Below are positions 27,551 through 36,132 of a stretch of DNA of 64,000 bases, in pieces. This DNA is from JBBDIJ01 sp040880485. GTDB taxonomy: Bacteria; Bacteroidota; Rhodothermia; Balneolales; Balneolaceae. The stretch covers positions 248,001-312,000 of the forward strand of contig JBBDIJ010000009.1 in the NCBI GenBank assembly GCA_040880485.1, given 5' to 3'. The notes beneath the pieces were generated by a model. It saw nothing but the letters and a program-made list of their open reading frames with translations, was not told where the DNA came from and searched no databases. Made by a program: the position numbers and the translations under genes. The first letter of the stretch is position 1. Each line of letters begins with the position of its first letter.

Positions 27551-29026
27551 TTACACTCTGCGATTCCGGTTCAATGAGAGAGCAATCCTGAGAGCTTCAA
27601 TGAGCGCTCCGGCTTTGTTGCGCGTCTCATCATACTCCCTCTCCGGAACACTGTCGGCCACTATACCGGCTCCCGCCTGTATATAAACTTTCTGATCTGT
27701 AACGACCATCGTCCGAATGGCTATACAAGTATCCATATTACCGGAATAATCAAAATACCCTACTGCTCCGGCATACACTCCTCTACGTGAGGGTTCCAGT
27801 TCATCAATAATTTCCATGGCTCGAATCTTGGGAGCCCCACTCACCGTTCCGGCAGGAAAACAGTACTTCAGGCTGTCTACAGAATCCATATCAGGAGACA
27901 GCTCTCCGATTACGTCAGAAACGATATGCATGACGTGAGAATAACGTTCAATAACCTGATTTCGCTCCAGATGAACGGTTCCAGGCCTGCAAACTCTGGA
28001 GAGATCGTTTCTGCCGAGATCGACCAGCATGATATGTTCGGCTATCTCTTTGGGGTCTCTTTTTAAATCCTCCTCGAGCTGCAGGTCTTCTTCCCTGTTG
28101 CTTCCTCTTGGGCGGGTACCGGCAATTGGCAGTAGCTGTACCTTGTCTTTTTGAACCCGGACAAGCACTTCCGGAGAAGAGCCAACCAGCGAAAAATGAT
28201 CAAATTCGAGAAAAAAGAGATAAGGAGACGGATTCACCATTCGGAGAGCGCGATAGAGCATGAAACGGTCCCCTTCAAAAGGAAGTTCAAATCGCTGCGA
28301 CAGAACGACCTGAAAAATATCCCCTTCGTAAATATACTTGCGTGCTTTGTTTACCATCTCGAGGAAACGCTCTTTGCTGGTATTGCTCTTTAACGTCGTT
28401 ACATCGAGCTTCAGCTCCTCAGAACGACTCTGACCGGAATAGAGACAATTTTCAAGATGTTCGAGGGCACTTTCCGCTGCTTGGTATGCCTCGTCAGAAG
28501 AGCCATACTCCTCCGGAAAGACCGTCTTGATGAGCACCAGTTGCTTCTTAACATGGTCGAAGGCGACGATCTCGTCGTAAAAAGCCCATATCGCATCCGG
28601 CAGGCCAATTTCGTCGGGATTTTTATCAGGCAGGTTCTCTATTTCACGAACGGTATCGTAAGAGGAGTAGCCTACCGCTCCACCTGTCAGCAGCGGGAGG
28701 TCTGGAAGTTCCGGCTCTCTGTATCGTGTTGTCAACTCGCGAAGAGCTTCAAAATATGGTGTATTTAGCTTTTCAAGCTCCCCATCCCGCTCCAGTGTAA
28801 CCTGCCCCTTCGTGAAACGAAGGATTTGAAAGGGGTCTCGTCCAAGGAAGGAGTACCTTGCTACCTGTTCGCCACCCTCAACCGATTCTAACAGAAATGG
28901 GTAGCGTGCACCTTCCCTCAGCGAGAGAAAAATGGAAACAGGCGTAAGAGTATCGGCCATGCACCTTCTTGCTACAGGGATGGCACTGTAATCTTTTGCC
29001 AGTTTTTCAAACTCACTTTGATTCAT
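27551..29026 (-). CDS. trpE: Anthranilate synthase component I
   Basis: A 491-residue chorismate-using enzyme. The N-terminal part has the LLES element (45-48) that marks the tryptophan feedback site in TrpE. The C-terminal chorismate-binding domain shows SPEVLV, PIAGTRPRG, LVDLGRNDL, GTVSGAPKIRAM and AGAGIVADS. With TrpG it makes anthranilate from chorismate and glutamine. It is the first gene of the run; the preceding 144-base gap carries the competing hairpins described separately. Confidence 0.96.
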   Translation of the reverse strand: MNQSEFEKLAKDYSAIPVARRCMADTLTPVSIFLSLREGARYPFLLESVEGGEQVARYSFLGRDPFQILRFTKGQVTLERDGELEKLNTPYFEALRELTTRYREPELPDLPLLTGGAVGYSSYDTVREIENLPDKNPDEIGLPDAIWAFYDEIVAFDHVKKQLVLIKTVFPEEYGSSDEAYQAAESALEHLENCLYSGQSRSEELKLDVTTLKSNTSKERFLEMVNKARKYIYEGDIFQVVLSQRFELPFEGDRFMLYRALRMVNPSPYLFFLEFDHFSLVGSSPEVLVRVQKDKVQLLPIAGTRPRGSNREEDLQLEEDLKRDPKEIAEHIMLVDLGRNDLSRVCRPGTVHLERNQVIERYSHVMHIVSDVIGELSPDMDSVDSLKYCFPAGTVSGAPKIRAMEIIDELEPSRRGVYAGAVGYFDYSGNMDTCIAIRTMVVTDQKVYIQAGAGIVADSVPEREYDETRNKAGALIEALRIALSLNRNRRV

Positions 29027-29097
29027 CAGTTCATCTATAAATTACACACGACCCTGTTTTTGAACCTTCAGACGATTCGTTTAATGATGCGGTTCAG

Positions 29098-29152
29098 ACA
29101 AAAAAACCGCTCCAGTCTGGTTACCATACCGATGAATCTCCAGCGACTGGAG
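29098..29152 (-). promoter_or_regulatory. Terminator/attenuator-like competing hairpins before trpE
   Basis: On the minus strand CTCCAGTC (29152-29145) can pair with GACTGGAG (29117-29110), followed by CGG and seven T (29106-29100), an intrinsic-terminator layout. The same 5' arm can instead pair in a compact 6-base stem with CTGGAG (29143-29138; CTCCAG-TCG-CTGGAG), so the two structures exclude each other. It may simply end the pssA transcript or may act as a trp attenuator. I see no short leader ORF with tandem Trp codons here. Confidence 0.55.
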
Positions 29153-29170
29153 GGTCAATATCGGCAGGCA

Positions 29171-29983
29171 TCAGTTCTGACGAACAAAATGCTCTCCATT
29201 TCCGAACCGGTCGTTCCAGAACAGCCGCCCACCAGTAAGCAGACCTTTCAAAACATAAAATCCGAATACCAACATCAGACCATATTCCTGAAAGACCAGA
29301 ATCAGAAGCATATAGAGTGCAAACTGAATAAATCTGGCTTTCTTGTATCGAAATGACTCCCGGTCGAATGGTGGAAGCTTGTCAAAAGGTATCGTACTCA
29401 CCATAAGAAAAGAGACCATAACAACGAGAGGGACCAAAATCGTTGAGACCCCGAATCTCATGGTTTCAAAAAATATCCACCCGGCATGAAAAGTCAGCGT
29501 AAAACCGGCCAGCATAATGGCCTGTCCGGGAATGGGCAATCCGCGAAAATAGTCGATATATGCAACTCTCGTATCTACATTATAGCGGGCCAGACGAACC
29601 GCACCACAAAGTGCCGGAAGGGCGCTAAGCAGCATTCCAAAAATGGACAGTTCATACAAGGCATAGTGATAAATGAGAAAAGAGGGAGCTACACCAAAAG
29701 AGACAATATCACATATCGAATCCAGTTCAACTCCAAATTCACTCTGTGCATTGGCCAATCGTGCCATAACACCGTCCAGAACATCAAATAGTCCTGCCAA
29801 TGCGATCAGCCATGCACCCAATATCAGATTGGCGTCTGCAACAAGTATAAGGGACAAAAATCCACTCAGAAGATTCATGAGTGTAAAGAAGCTGGGCACT
29901 ACAATACGCGGAAAGGGCCTACGTGTCTTGCTCCCAAGACTTCGGATTTTGAACGATTTCAGTTTTTGAACTGGATATTTCAT
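29171..29983 (-). CDS. pssA: CDP-diacylglycerol--serine O-phosphatidyltransferase
   Basis: A 270-residue integral membrane enzyme making phosphatidylserine. The CDP-alcohol phosphotransferase signature fits exactly: D70-G71, A74-R75, G84, D88, D92. Hydrophobic helices surround it (about 30-60, 95-125 and beyond). It follows psd with an ATGA overlap, so the enzyme that makes phosphatidylserine and the one that decarboxylates it are encoded together. Confidence 0.95.
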   Translation of the reverse strand: MKYPVQKLKSFKIRSLGSKTRRPFPRIVVPSFFTLMNLLSGFLSLILVADANLILGAWLIALAGLFDVLDGVMARLANAQSEFGVELDSICDIVSFGVAPSFLIYHYALYELSIFGMLLSALPALCGAVRLARYNVDTRVAYIDYFRGLPIPGQAIMLAGFTLTFHAGWIFFETMRFGVSTILVPLVVMVSFLMVSTIPFDKLPPFDRESFRYKKARFIQFALYMLLILVFQEYGLMLVFGFYVLKGLLTGGRLFWNDRFGNGEHFVRQN

Positions 29984-30633
29984 TCATCTATGGTTGCAAG
30001 AATGGTCTCTCCTGCCCAAACACGCTCACCGGTACGAACGGCCAGCCTGGTTTCAGGAGGTACAAGTATATCCATTCTGGACCCGAATTTCATTATTCCA
30101 AATCGTTCGCCAGCTAAAACCCGGTCCCCTTCCTCCAGGTGATAGACGATTCGACGTGCCAGGAATCCGGTAATCTGCCTAAACAGAAAGCGTTTTCCCA
30201 TTTCGTGTCGCACACCAAAAATAGCCTGTTCATTCCCTTCTGAAGCATGCTCTTTCCAGGCCATAGAGAAGCCGCCTGGCCTGTACTCCACAAATTCAAT
30301 ATCTCCTGAAACCGGAATCCGGTTCACATGAACATCAAGTGGTGAGAGAAAAATACTGATCCGTATAGCACTGGATTTCATATAACTCTTCTCTTCGACT
30401 TCCTGTATAGAGACCACTCTCCCATCAGCCGGGGACAGTACGATATCCTCTCTCTGCGGAGAAGAGCGTTCAGGATCTCTGAAAAAATAGATGACCAGAA
30501 GCAGAACCGGCACAAGCAAACCGGTTGAAAGCAGCAGAAAGGTTGAACCAAGCGCCCAATACGCGCCTATGGTGAGCAGAAGCAAAATAACGACCAACAA
30601 AATGGTGCTGTACCCTTCCCTGGAGATAACCAT
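29980..30633 (-). CDS. psd: Phosphatidylserine decarboxylase proenzyme, short form
   Basis: A 217-residue proenzyme with two N-terminal membrane helices (about 8-50). It should self-cleave between Gly184 and Ser185 in MKFGSRMD to create the pyruvoyl group; Asp70 (SPADGRV) and His102 (SPLDVHVNR) are the partner residues. It produces phosphatidylethanolamine. The ATG at 30633 shares one base with the rseP stop (TGATG); the TTG one codon before is an alternative. It is followed by pssA with a 4-base overlap. Confidence 0.93.
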   Translation of the reverse strand: MVISREGYSTILLVVILLLLTIGAYWALGSTFLLLSTGLLVPVLLLVIYFFRDPERSSPQREDIVLSPADGRVVSIQEVEEKSYMKSSAIRISIFLSPLDVHVNRIPVSGDIEFVEYRPGGFSMAWKEHASEGNEQAIFGVRHEMGKRFLFRQITGFLARRIVYHLEEGDRVLAGERFGIMKFGSRMDILVPPETRLAVRTGERVWAGETILATIDE

Positions 30634-31976
30634 CAACTTCCAAATGTCCTGAGAATATCATTGAATGTGACGAGTATAATAAGAGCGATCAGAAAGATAA
30701 AGCCAATCTGTTGAAGGGCCATTCTAACTTTGGGGGATGGTTCACGCCGTGTAATTCCCTCATAGAGCAGAAACATGAAGTGGCCACCATCCAGTGCCGG
30801 AATTGGCAGCATATTCATAATGGCAAGAGTAACACTCAGAAAAGCTGTGATCCTCCAGAAACCTTCCCAGCCACCATGCTCTGTTGCCTCTCTCGTTACA
30901 TTTGCGATTGCCACAGGCCCACCCAGATTGTCACGCACAGAAATAGAACCCGTAAACAGTCTTGACAGCCCCTGCAGAATGCCGGTAAACATATCCCCCG
31001 TTTCCCTGACACCCACAACTGCAGATTGCGCGACATTGTACTGAAGTCTTTGAATATCAAATACATCTGCCATAGCTGGTGCAGCAATACCAATCACTCC
31101 GGTCTCCGGGTCAGGAGCCACGTTTATAACGATTGTCTCTCCATCGCGAAGTACTGTGAGCTCCAGCTCCGATTCCGCTCCCTGAATCCACTCAACCAGC
31201 TCTACCCAGTAGCCCACTGGTTCCCCATTTACAGCAACAATTTGATCTCCACCCAACAGGCCGGCCTCATCTGCAGGGGTCCCACTCTGAACAGAGGCGA
31301 TGGAACTTGGAAGTGCCATTTCCAGCTGCAGAAATGGTTCGTTATTCAGACGGTCCAGAAAGTTATCGGGAGCCCGAAGATGAATCACATCTCCGCCCCT
31401 CTCCACCATATACTCCACTTCTCTTCCTGTCAATACCGAGGGGGACATCAACTGATGGAAATAGTCTACCCTGGTTTCATTAACGCCTACAGGCCGGTCC
31501 CCGGTTTGAAATCCGACCTCCCTGGCAAGTGACTCCTCAGGAACATAGATACCCTCAATAGATGAAACCGGAAGAACTGTTTCGCCATAGTTCCAGACAA
31601 TTCCAGTATAGATCACAATTGCGAGCAGTGCATTGAATATCACCCCTGCAAGAATAACAATACTGCGCTGCCAAACCGGTTTACTGCGAAACTCATCCTC
31701 AGCAGGTTCCTGATCGATGAAATCGGTGTCCATACTTTCATCTAACATGCCGGCAATTTTTACATAACCGCCAAGTGGTGTCGCTCCAAGAACATATTCG
31801 GTATCTCCTTTTTTGAATCCGAAAATTTTTGGAGGGAATCCGATAGAAAATTTATCTACACGCATTCCGAACCATTTCGCAGCCAGGAAGTGTCCCAGCT
31901 CATGAACAAAGACAAGGATAAATATAGCGGCTGCAAAAATTCCAAGGGTGCTCAATAAACTGATAATCCATTCCAT
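30633..31976 (-). CDS. rseP: RIP metalloprotease RseP (site-2 protease)
   Basis: A 447-residue membrane zinc protease. HELGH (25-29) lies in the first membrane helix, one or two PDZ-like regions span roughly 120-290, and the C-terminal PALDGGH motif supplies the third metal ligand. It cleaves transmembrane segments of anti-sigma factors and signal-peptide remnants. It lies between dxr (3-base gap) and psd (1-base overlap), an envelope- and lipid-oriented operon. Confidence 0.93.
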   Translation of the reverse strand: MEWIISLLSTLGIFAAAIFILVFVHELGHFLAAKWFGMRVDKFSIGFPPKIFGFKKGDTEYVLGATPLGGYVKIAGMLDESMDTDFIDQEPAEDEFRSKPVWQRSIVILAGVIFNALLAIVIYTGIVWNYGETVLPVSSIEGIYVPEESLAREVGFQTGDRPVGVNETRVDYFHQLMSPSVLTGREVEYMVERGGDVIHLRAPDNFLDRLNNEPFLQLEMALPSSIASVQSGTPADEAGLLGGDQIVAVNGEPVGYWVELVEWIQGAESELELTVLRDGETIVINVAPDPETGVIGIAAPAMADVFDIQRLQYNVAQSAVVGVRETGDMFTGILQGLSRLFTGSISVRDNLGGPVAIANVTREATEHGGWEGFWRITAFLSVTLAIMNMLPIPALDGGHFMFLLYEGITRREPSPKVRMALQQIGFIFLIALIILVTFNDILRTFGS

Positions 31977-31979
31977 AAA

Positions 31980-33125
31980 CTATACAAGTGATTCTGCGAA
32001 CGCTCTCGCTTCGGCATCGGTCTCTGTTAACGATTGTTCGGACAACTCCGTATGAAGATGTACGTTACCCAGACTCTCCTCGATGATCTCAGGTATTCGA
32101 ATATAATCAATTTCACCGTTAATAAAGTGTTGAACCGCTACCTCGTTGGCGGCATTCAGAACCGCTGGTGCATGACCACCGGTTCGCAGTGCATCCATCG
32201 CTAGCCAAAGGCAGGGAAAACGATCCCCGCTTATCGGGGAAAAAGTAAGTTTACGGGCAACACTCCAGTCTATGGTCGGCAGATCTGAATGGACCCTCTC
32301 CGGCCAGGTCAACGCGTATAAAATAGGTACCTTCATATCAGGTGGTCCCAATTGAGCCTTGGACGAACCATCTGTAAATTCCACGACGGAGTGTATAATA
32401 CTCTGTGGGTGAATCACCGGTTCAATTCTCTCGGGTGGCAGGCCAAAGAGCCAATGCGCCTCAATGATCTCCAGTCCTTTATTCATCATCGTTGCCGAAT
32501 CGATAGTGATTTTTGCGCCCATCTCCCAGTTTGGATGCCTGAGCGCATCAGCAGGCCGAACACTCTTCAACTTTTCATTGCTCCAGTCACGAAACGGCCC
32601 ACCACTTGCCGTTATAATAATCTTTCGTATGGACCCCTCCGGTTCTCCCACAATACATTGTAACATAGCCGAATGCTCGGAGTCGACAGGTATGAGCGAC
32701 CCGGGAGAGTGAATTAACAGGGGCCTGATCAGTTCACCTCCTGCAACCAGAGACTCCTTGTTTGCCAGAGCTATTTTTTTTCCCGCCTGAAGGGCACGGA
32801 GTGTGGGCCTGAAACCTGCAAATCCGACAAGACTATTCAATACCAGGTCAACTGACTCCAGTGTAGCCAGGTTTTCAAGGCTGTTCTCTCCGGACAGAAT
32901 CTGTTCCGGCTTGTAATCAAGTGAATCGGAGAGCTTATCTACATCTGCACTGTCACGAATATGGAGTAACGACGGCCTGAACCGGTTTGCCTGTCTGGCC
33001 AGAAGTTTGTAGTTGGACCCGGCAGAAAGTGCTATGACTCTGAATCTCTCCGGATAGCACTCTACAATCTGCAGAGCCTGAGTTCCTATAGAGCCTGTTG
33101 AACCTAAAATAGTGAGTCGTTTCAT
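31980..33125 (-). CDS. dxr: 1-deoxy-D-xylulose-5-phosphate reductoisomerase
   Basis: A 381-residue NADPH enzyme of the MEP isoprenoid pathway. The cofactor loop GSTGSIG is at 8-14, LANKESLV and PVDSEHSAM form the metal and substrate site, and TASGGPFRDW and TMMNKGLEIIEAHWLF are hallmark segments. It supplies isoprenoid precursors, which the crt genes 20 kb away also consume. It starts 10 bases after pgeF. Confidence 0.96.
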   Translation of the reverse strand: MKRLTILGSTGSIGTQALQIVECYPERFRVIALSAGSNYKLLARQANRFRPSLLHIRDSADVDKLSDSLDYKPEQILSGENSLENLATLESVDLVLNSLVGFAGFRPTLRALQAGKKIALANKESLVAGGELIRPLLIHSPGSLIPVDSEHSAMLQCIVGEPEGSIRKIIITASGGPFRDWSNEKLKSVRPADALRHPNWEMGAKITIDSATMMNKGLEIIEAHWLFGLPPERIEPVIHPQSIIHSVVEFTDGSSKAQLGPPDMKVPILYALTWPERVHSDLPTIDWSVARKLTFSPISGDRFPCLWLAMDALRTGGHAPAVLNAANEVAVQHFINGEIDYIRIPEIIEESLGNVHLHTELSEQSLTETDAEARAFAESLV

Positions 33126-33135
33126 AGAGCCCGAT

Positions 33136-33900
33136 TTATCTGTGAACCGTACTTTGTACCGGAACTCTGCCTATGAGTGCCATCATACGTCCGGCCCTCT
33201 CCCCTTCGCGTCTCCAGGAGTAGTACTCTCTGCTGTCACAAAAAGTACATCCTCCGTGTACCTCTATACGATTTTTATCTACCCCGGAATCGACAAGTTG
33301 AGAGGTAATTACCCCCTTTAAATCGACATGCGGCTTATCCCATCGCTCCTCATCAACAAACAAACCCGGAAATTGTTTTGCTACTTCTGCGCCCACCTCA
33401 AAATGTTTCAGACAGATAGACGGGCTTATCCAGGCCCGGAGCTCTGAAGGGGAACAGCCATAGAGCTCCTCCAGCCTCTTTACTCCCTTAGGGACGATTC
33501 CCTCCACAGCTCCTCTCCAGCCCGCATGAAAAGCGCCCATGGAGCCTGATCCTGGATGTGCAACCAGAACGGCAGCACAATCGGCCACCTGAATACCGAG
33601 GAGCAAACCGGAAGCTGATGTGACCAGGCCGTCGCACTCATTGACCACAGTCTCTTCTCTGACCTCTACAATACGGGTCCCATGAACCTGTCTGGCAATT
33701 GCAATATCCATACCAGACAGATCGGGATCAGAGAAAAGCTCTCTTCTGTTCTCGTTGAATTCCGCGTCGCTTGTACTGTTCAATCCCAGATTAAGACCGG
33801 CTATGGTGTGGCCGGGTTGAACCAGTTCAGGATTCTTTAAAGTAAACCAGGCACGGGTTCCGGGAATATCTCTGAAAATTTCTATCGAGTGAAGATTCAT
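33136..33900 (-). CDS. pgeF: Peptidoglycan editing factor PgeF (YfiH/laccase-domain family)
   Basis: A 254-residue DUF152 protein. The conserved metal site is visible as His73 (RQVHGTR), Cys108 (QVADCAAVL) and His125 (FHAGWRG), with CTFCDSREYYSWRR near the end. The E. coli protein removes L-serine wrongly built into peptidoglycan precursors; older labels are polyphenol oxidase and laccase-like. The ATG at 33900 shares one base with the aroE stop (TGATG); a GTG one codon earlier is possible. Confidence 0.9.
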   Translation of the reverse strand: MNLHSIEIFRDIPGTRAWFTLKNPELVQPGHTIAGLNLGLNSTSDAEFNENRRELFSDPDLSGMDIAIARQVHGTRIVEVREETVVNECDGLVTSASGLLLGIQVADCAAVLVAHPGSGSMGAFHAGWRGAVEGIVPKGVKRLEELYGCSPSELRAWISPSICLKHFEVGAEVAKQFPGLFVDEERWDKPHVDLKGVITSQLVDSGVDKNRIEVHGGCTFCDSREYYSWRREGERAGRMMALIGRVPVQSTVHR

Positions 33901-34763
33901 CACATCCCATTCAAAATGGTTAACAGTCGCTCTTTTACTTTCTCTGCAGGAAATGAGTGGCCAGTCCAGAGACGGAATGAGGCTTCTCCCTGTCGGATAA
34001 ACATTTCGAGCCCATTAATCACAGTACCTCCAGCCTCTTTGGCCTGTGTTAGAAACTTTGTCTGCAAAGGATTGTATATCAGGTCATAACAAATCTTTCC
34101 CTCCAATATTCCAGTTTCACTATCCTTTACAGGTGAACGGCCTGCATGTGCGCCCATCCCCAGTGGGGTGGTATTGATAATCAGAGAAGACTCTTCACCA
34201 CAATGCTCCAACTGGGAATAGTCACAAAGAACAAGGTTGTTTCTCTTTTTAATTTTGCTCAGTTCCGGGTTTCTGGAAATAACAAAGATAGTCTCCAAGC
34301 CCAGCCGTTCCAGAGCGCAGATAACAGCCATTGCCGCTCCGCCGGTTCCAAACACTGTTGCAGTGCCTCCTTTCAGGCGATCTTCAAGGGAGAGCAGTGG
34401 ATAGATAAAACCATCTATATCCGTATTAAACCCGGTAAGCACCCCATTGGATTTTACAAGAGTATTCAATGCACCTGCAGCGATAGCAGATTCATCCAGG
34501 CGATCGGCTACCTCTAAAAACTCCTTTTTCCAGGGAATGGTAATATTGGCTCCGAGAAAGGACTCTCTATTGATCCATGATACGAATGAGCTCAAATCCC
34601 GGCTTTCAAGATCCACAGCGTAGTACTCTGCCTCTATCTGATAGTGGCGGAGTGCCAGTGTATGCATTTGTGGGGAGAGACTGTGACCAACAGGATGGCC
34701 GACTACAAGGTAGTGCGGCTTTTCTGCTTGCACGCTCTCACGAAAATCCCTGAAAGAAATCAT
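33900..34763 (-). CDS. aroE: Shikimate dehydrogenase
   Basis: A 287-residue NADP enzyme reducing 3-dehydroshikimate in the chorismate pathway. The substrate side shows VGHPVGHSLSPQMH (21-34), the catalytic lysine K79 in NITIPWK, N100, and D115 in GFNTDIDG; the Rossmann loop is FGTGGAAMAV. Its product line leads to chorismate, the TrpE substrate. The ATG lies only 15 bases after the T run of the terminator hairpin at 34779-34808, so its promoter or readthrough arrangement is unusual. Confidence 0.94.
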   Translation of the reverse strand: MISFRDFRESVQAEKPHYLVVGHPVGHSLSPQMHTLALRHYQIEAEYYAVDLESRDLSSFVSWINRESFLGANITIPWKKEFLEVADRLDESAIAAGALNTLVKSNGVLTGFNTDIDGFIYPLLSLEDRLKGGTATVFGTGGAAMAVICALERLGLETIFVISRNPELSKIKKRNNLVLCDYSQLEHCGEESSLIINTTPLGMGAHAGRSPVKDSETGILEGKICYDLIYNPLQTKFLTQAKEAGGTVINGLEMFIRQGEASFRLWTGHSFPAEKVKERLLTILNGM

Positions 34764-34778
34764 GCGAGATATATCGGC

Positions 34779-34808
34779 AAAAAAAAATGCGCATCACGGG
34801 ATGCGCAT
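34779..34808 (-). terminator. Intrinsic terminator after the SRPBCC gene, just before aroE
   Basis: On the minus strand a perfect 9-base stem (ATGCGCATC/GATGCGCAT, arms 34808-34800 and 34795-34787) closes a 4-base loop and is followed directly by a run of T overlapping the stem end (34787-34779). It lies 23 bases past the SRPBCC stop and ends 15 bases before the aroE ATG. Confidence 0.85.
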
Positions 34809-34831
34809 CGAAGCTCTAAAATGTTGCCGCT

Positions 34832-35314
34832 TTAAACGGTCAATTCACTTTTCTCTTCAGAAGTGGTTTCGCTCTCCGCTTCGGTCTCCTTAAAAGTGCC
34901 CGATTCGGCAAGCTCTTTGAATTTCAACAGATCACCGTTCAATTGCGCAGGCAGAGTTTCAATGAATTCTGCAAGCTCTTCGCCAGGCTCACCGTAGAAC
35001 GTTCTGTAATCCAGTGAAAAATCTACACGCGTACGCTCTCCATTATCAAGTGGCGTAAAGCGAATGGTTCCGGTCTGATTTAAATTGCCATTAATCGTGA
35101 TCCAGGCGAATCTTGTGTTTCGCAGGTTGTCAATAATATTTGTCACCCATTGAAACTCTTGACCACCAATTTGCGTAGTATATTCAAAGGTCTGTGAATT
35201 TACTTTGTCTACCTGATCGATCCGGCCCAGGAATTTTGGGAAGTGTACAGGGTTGCAAAGGAGTTCATAAACTTTGGCCAGTGGCAGGTCAACTTCGATT
35301 CTTTCGTGCGCCAT
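34832..35314 (-). CDS. SRPBCC-fold (polyketide cyclase/START-like) protein
   Basis: A 160-residue protein with the SRPBCC pattern: an N-terminal strand and amphipathic helices (IEVDLPLAKVYELLCNPVHF), PKFLGRIDQV, and strands ending in a long C-terminal helix, then an acidic tail rich in Glu, Ser and Thr. The fold binds hydrophobic ligands; the function is unknown. The ATG at 35314 is chosen over an in-frame GTG at 35422, because the likely transcription start lies near 35423 and homologues start near the first strand. A GAAGAAG tract precedes the ATG. Confidence 0.75.
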   Translation of the reverse strand: MAHERIEVDLPLAKVYELLCNPVHFPKFLGRIDQVDKVNSQTFEYTTQIGGQEFQWVTNIIDNLRNTRFAWITINGNLNQTGTIRFTPLDNGERTRVDFSLDYRTFYGEPGEELAEFIETLPAQLNGDLLKFKELAESGTFKETEAESETTSEEKSELTV

Positions 35315-35429
35315 AGTATGTACTTTCTTCTTCGGGTATGAAAAGTTGAGTGTGTAGTCTCTGATCGGGAACAGTCTGTCGCCTCCGATCGGCGGGGATG
35401 GATGTCGGTAAGGTTCACCCACAATGCAA

Positions 35430-35460
35430 TAAATTTACGCATAATTAGATTAAGCATCAA
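35430..35460 (-). promoter_or_regulatory. Candidate promoter TTG-N20-TAAATTTA for the SRPBCC gene
   Basis: On the minus strand TTG (35460-35458), a 20-base spacer and TAAATTTA (35437-35430) repeat exactly the layout and -7 sequence seen at 8601-8631. Transcription would begin near 35423, giving a leader of about 109 bases before the ATG at 35314. Confidence 0.5.
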
Positions 35461-35510
35461 TAAATATGCCTCCCCGGGCTATATTTCTTGTTCCCTGCAG
35501 GAGCTCTCTT

Positions 35511-36122
35511 CTAAACAGAAATCCCAAACTCTCTGACTTTCTCTACTACGGCCCGGTGAATTTCGTCTGCAGGTCTCGTTGCATCGAGCACCACAATACG
35601 CTCTTCCCTTTCCGAGATTTCGTCAAAACCCAGAATGGTCTTCAGATAGAACTCTTTACCGGAACCCTCCATTCGGTCTTTTACCCTTTCCCCCAGACGT
35701 AATTCAGCCTCTTCGTATCCGATTCGCAAATAGAATGTGAGGTCGGGCACAATGTTGTGTGCCGCAATTCGGTTCAGATGACGAATATCGTTTAGCTGGA
35801 GAGAGTTGCGCCCAAAACCCTGATAGGCAGTCGTAGAGTCGTAGAATCGATCCAGCAGGACAATCTCTCCCTGTTTCAGCAGATTCATGATTCTACCGGC
35901 CACAAGTTGAGAGCGTGCAGCCGAAAAAAGCAGTATTTCAGTCACCGGATCGATCTCTGTGGCAGAGTGAAGTAATAGCTCCCGAATTTTCTCTGAAACC
36001 GGAGTTCCTCCCGGTTCACGGAATATGCTCACGGGTAGAGAAGCGCTCTTCAAAGCCCTGCCCAAATGTTCAATCTGGGTCGATTTTCCTGACCCGTCGA
36101 TCCCTTCAAATGTGATCAGCAT
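35511..36122 (-). CDS. tmk: Thymidylate kinase
   Basis: A 203-residue kinase phosphorylating dTMP to dTDP. The P-loop GIDGSGKST is at 7-15, followed by the DR(F/Y) motif in LLDRFYDSTTAYQGFGR and the lid region (LRLGERVKDRMEG). It is the last gene of the run bifunctional nuclease-bshC-cycloligase-tmk, 10 bases after its neighbour. Confidence 0.96.
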   Translation of the reverse strand: MLITFEGIDGSGKSTQIEHLGRALKSASLPVSIFREPGGTPVSEKIRELLLHSATEIDPVTEILLFSAARSQLVAGRIMNLLKQGEIVLLDRFYDSTTAYQGFGRNSLQLNDIRHLNRIAAHNIVPDLTFYLRIGYEEAELRLGERVKDRMEGSGKEFYLKTILGFDEISEREERIVVLDATRPADEIHRAVVEKVREFGISV

Positions 36123-36132
36123 ATCTTTTCAC

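Noticed and set aside
29027..29128. Short ORF starting at the ATG 29127-29125 before trpE as a Trp leader peptide
   Set aside because: Its 19 codons end before trpE but contain no Trp codon, so it does not fit a classical trp leader.
29018..29356. Plus-strand ORF spanning the trpE-pssA gap
   Set aside because: It lies mostly opposite the well-supported pssA gene, has no family features and no ribosome site; a chance shadow frame.
34832..35422. Extended 196-residue SRPBCC protein from the GTG at 35422
   Set aside because: The likely promoter -7 element is at 35430-35437, so the mRNA would start at about the GTG itself; the added residues look unstructured.
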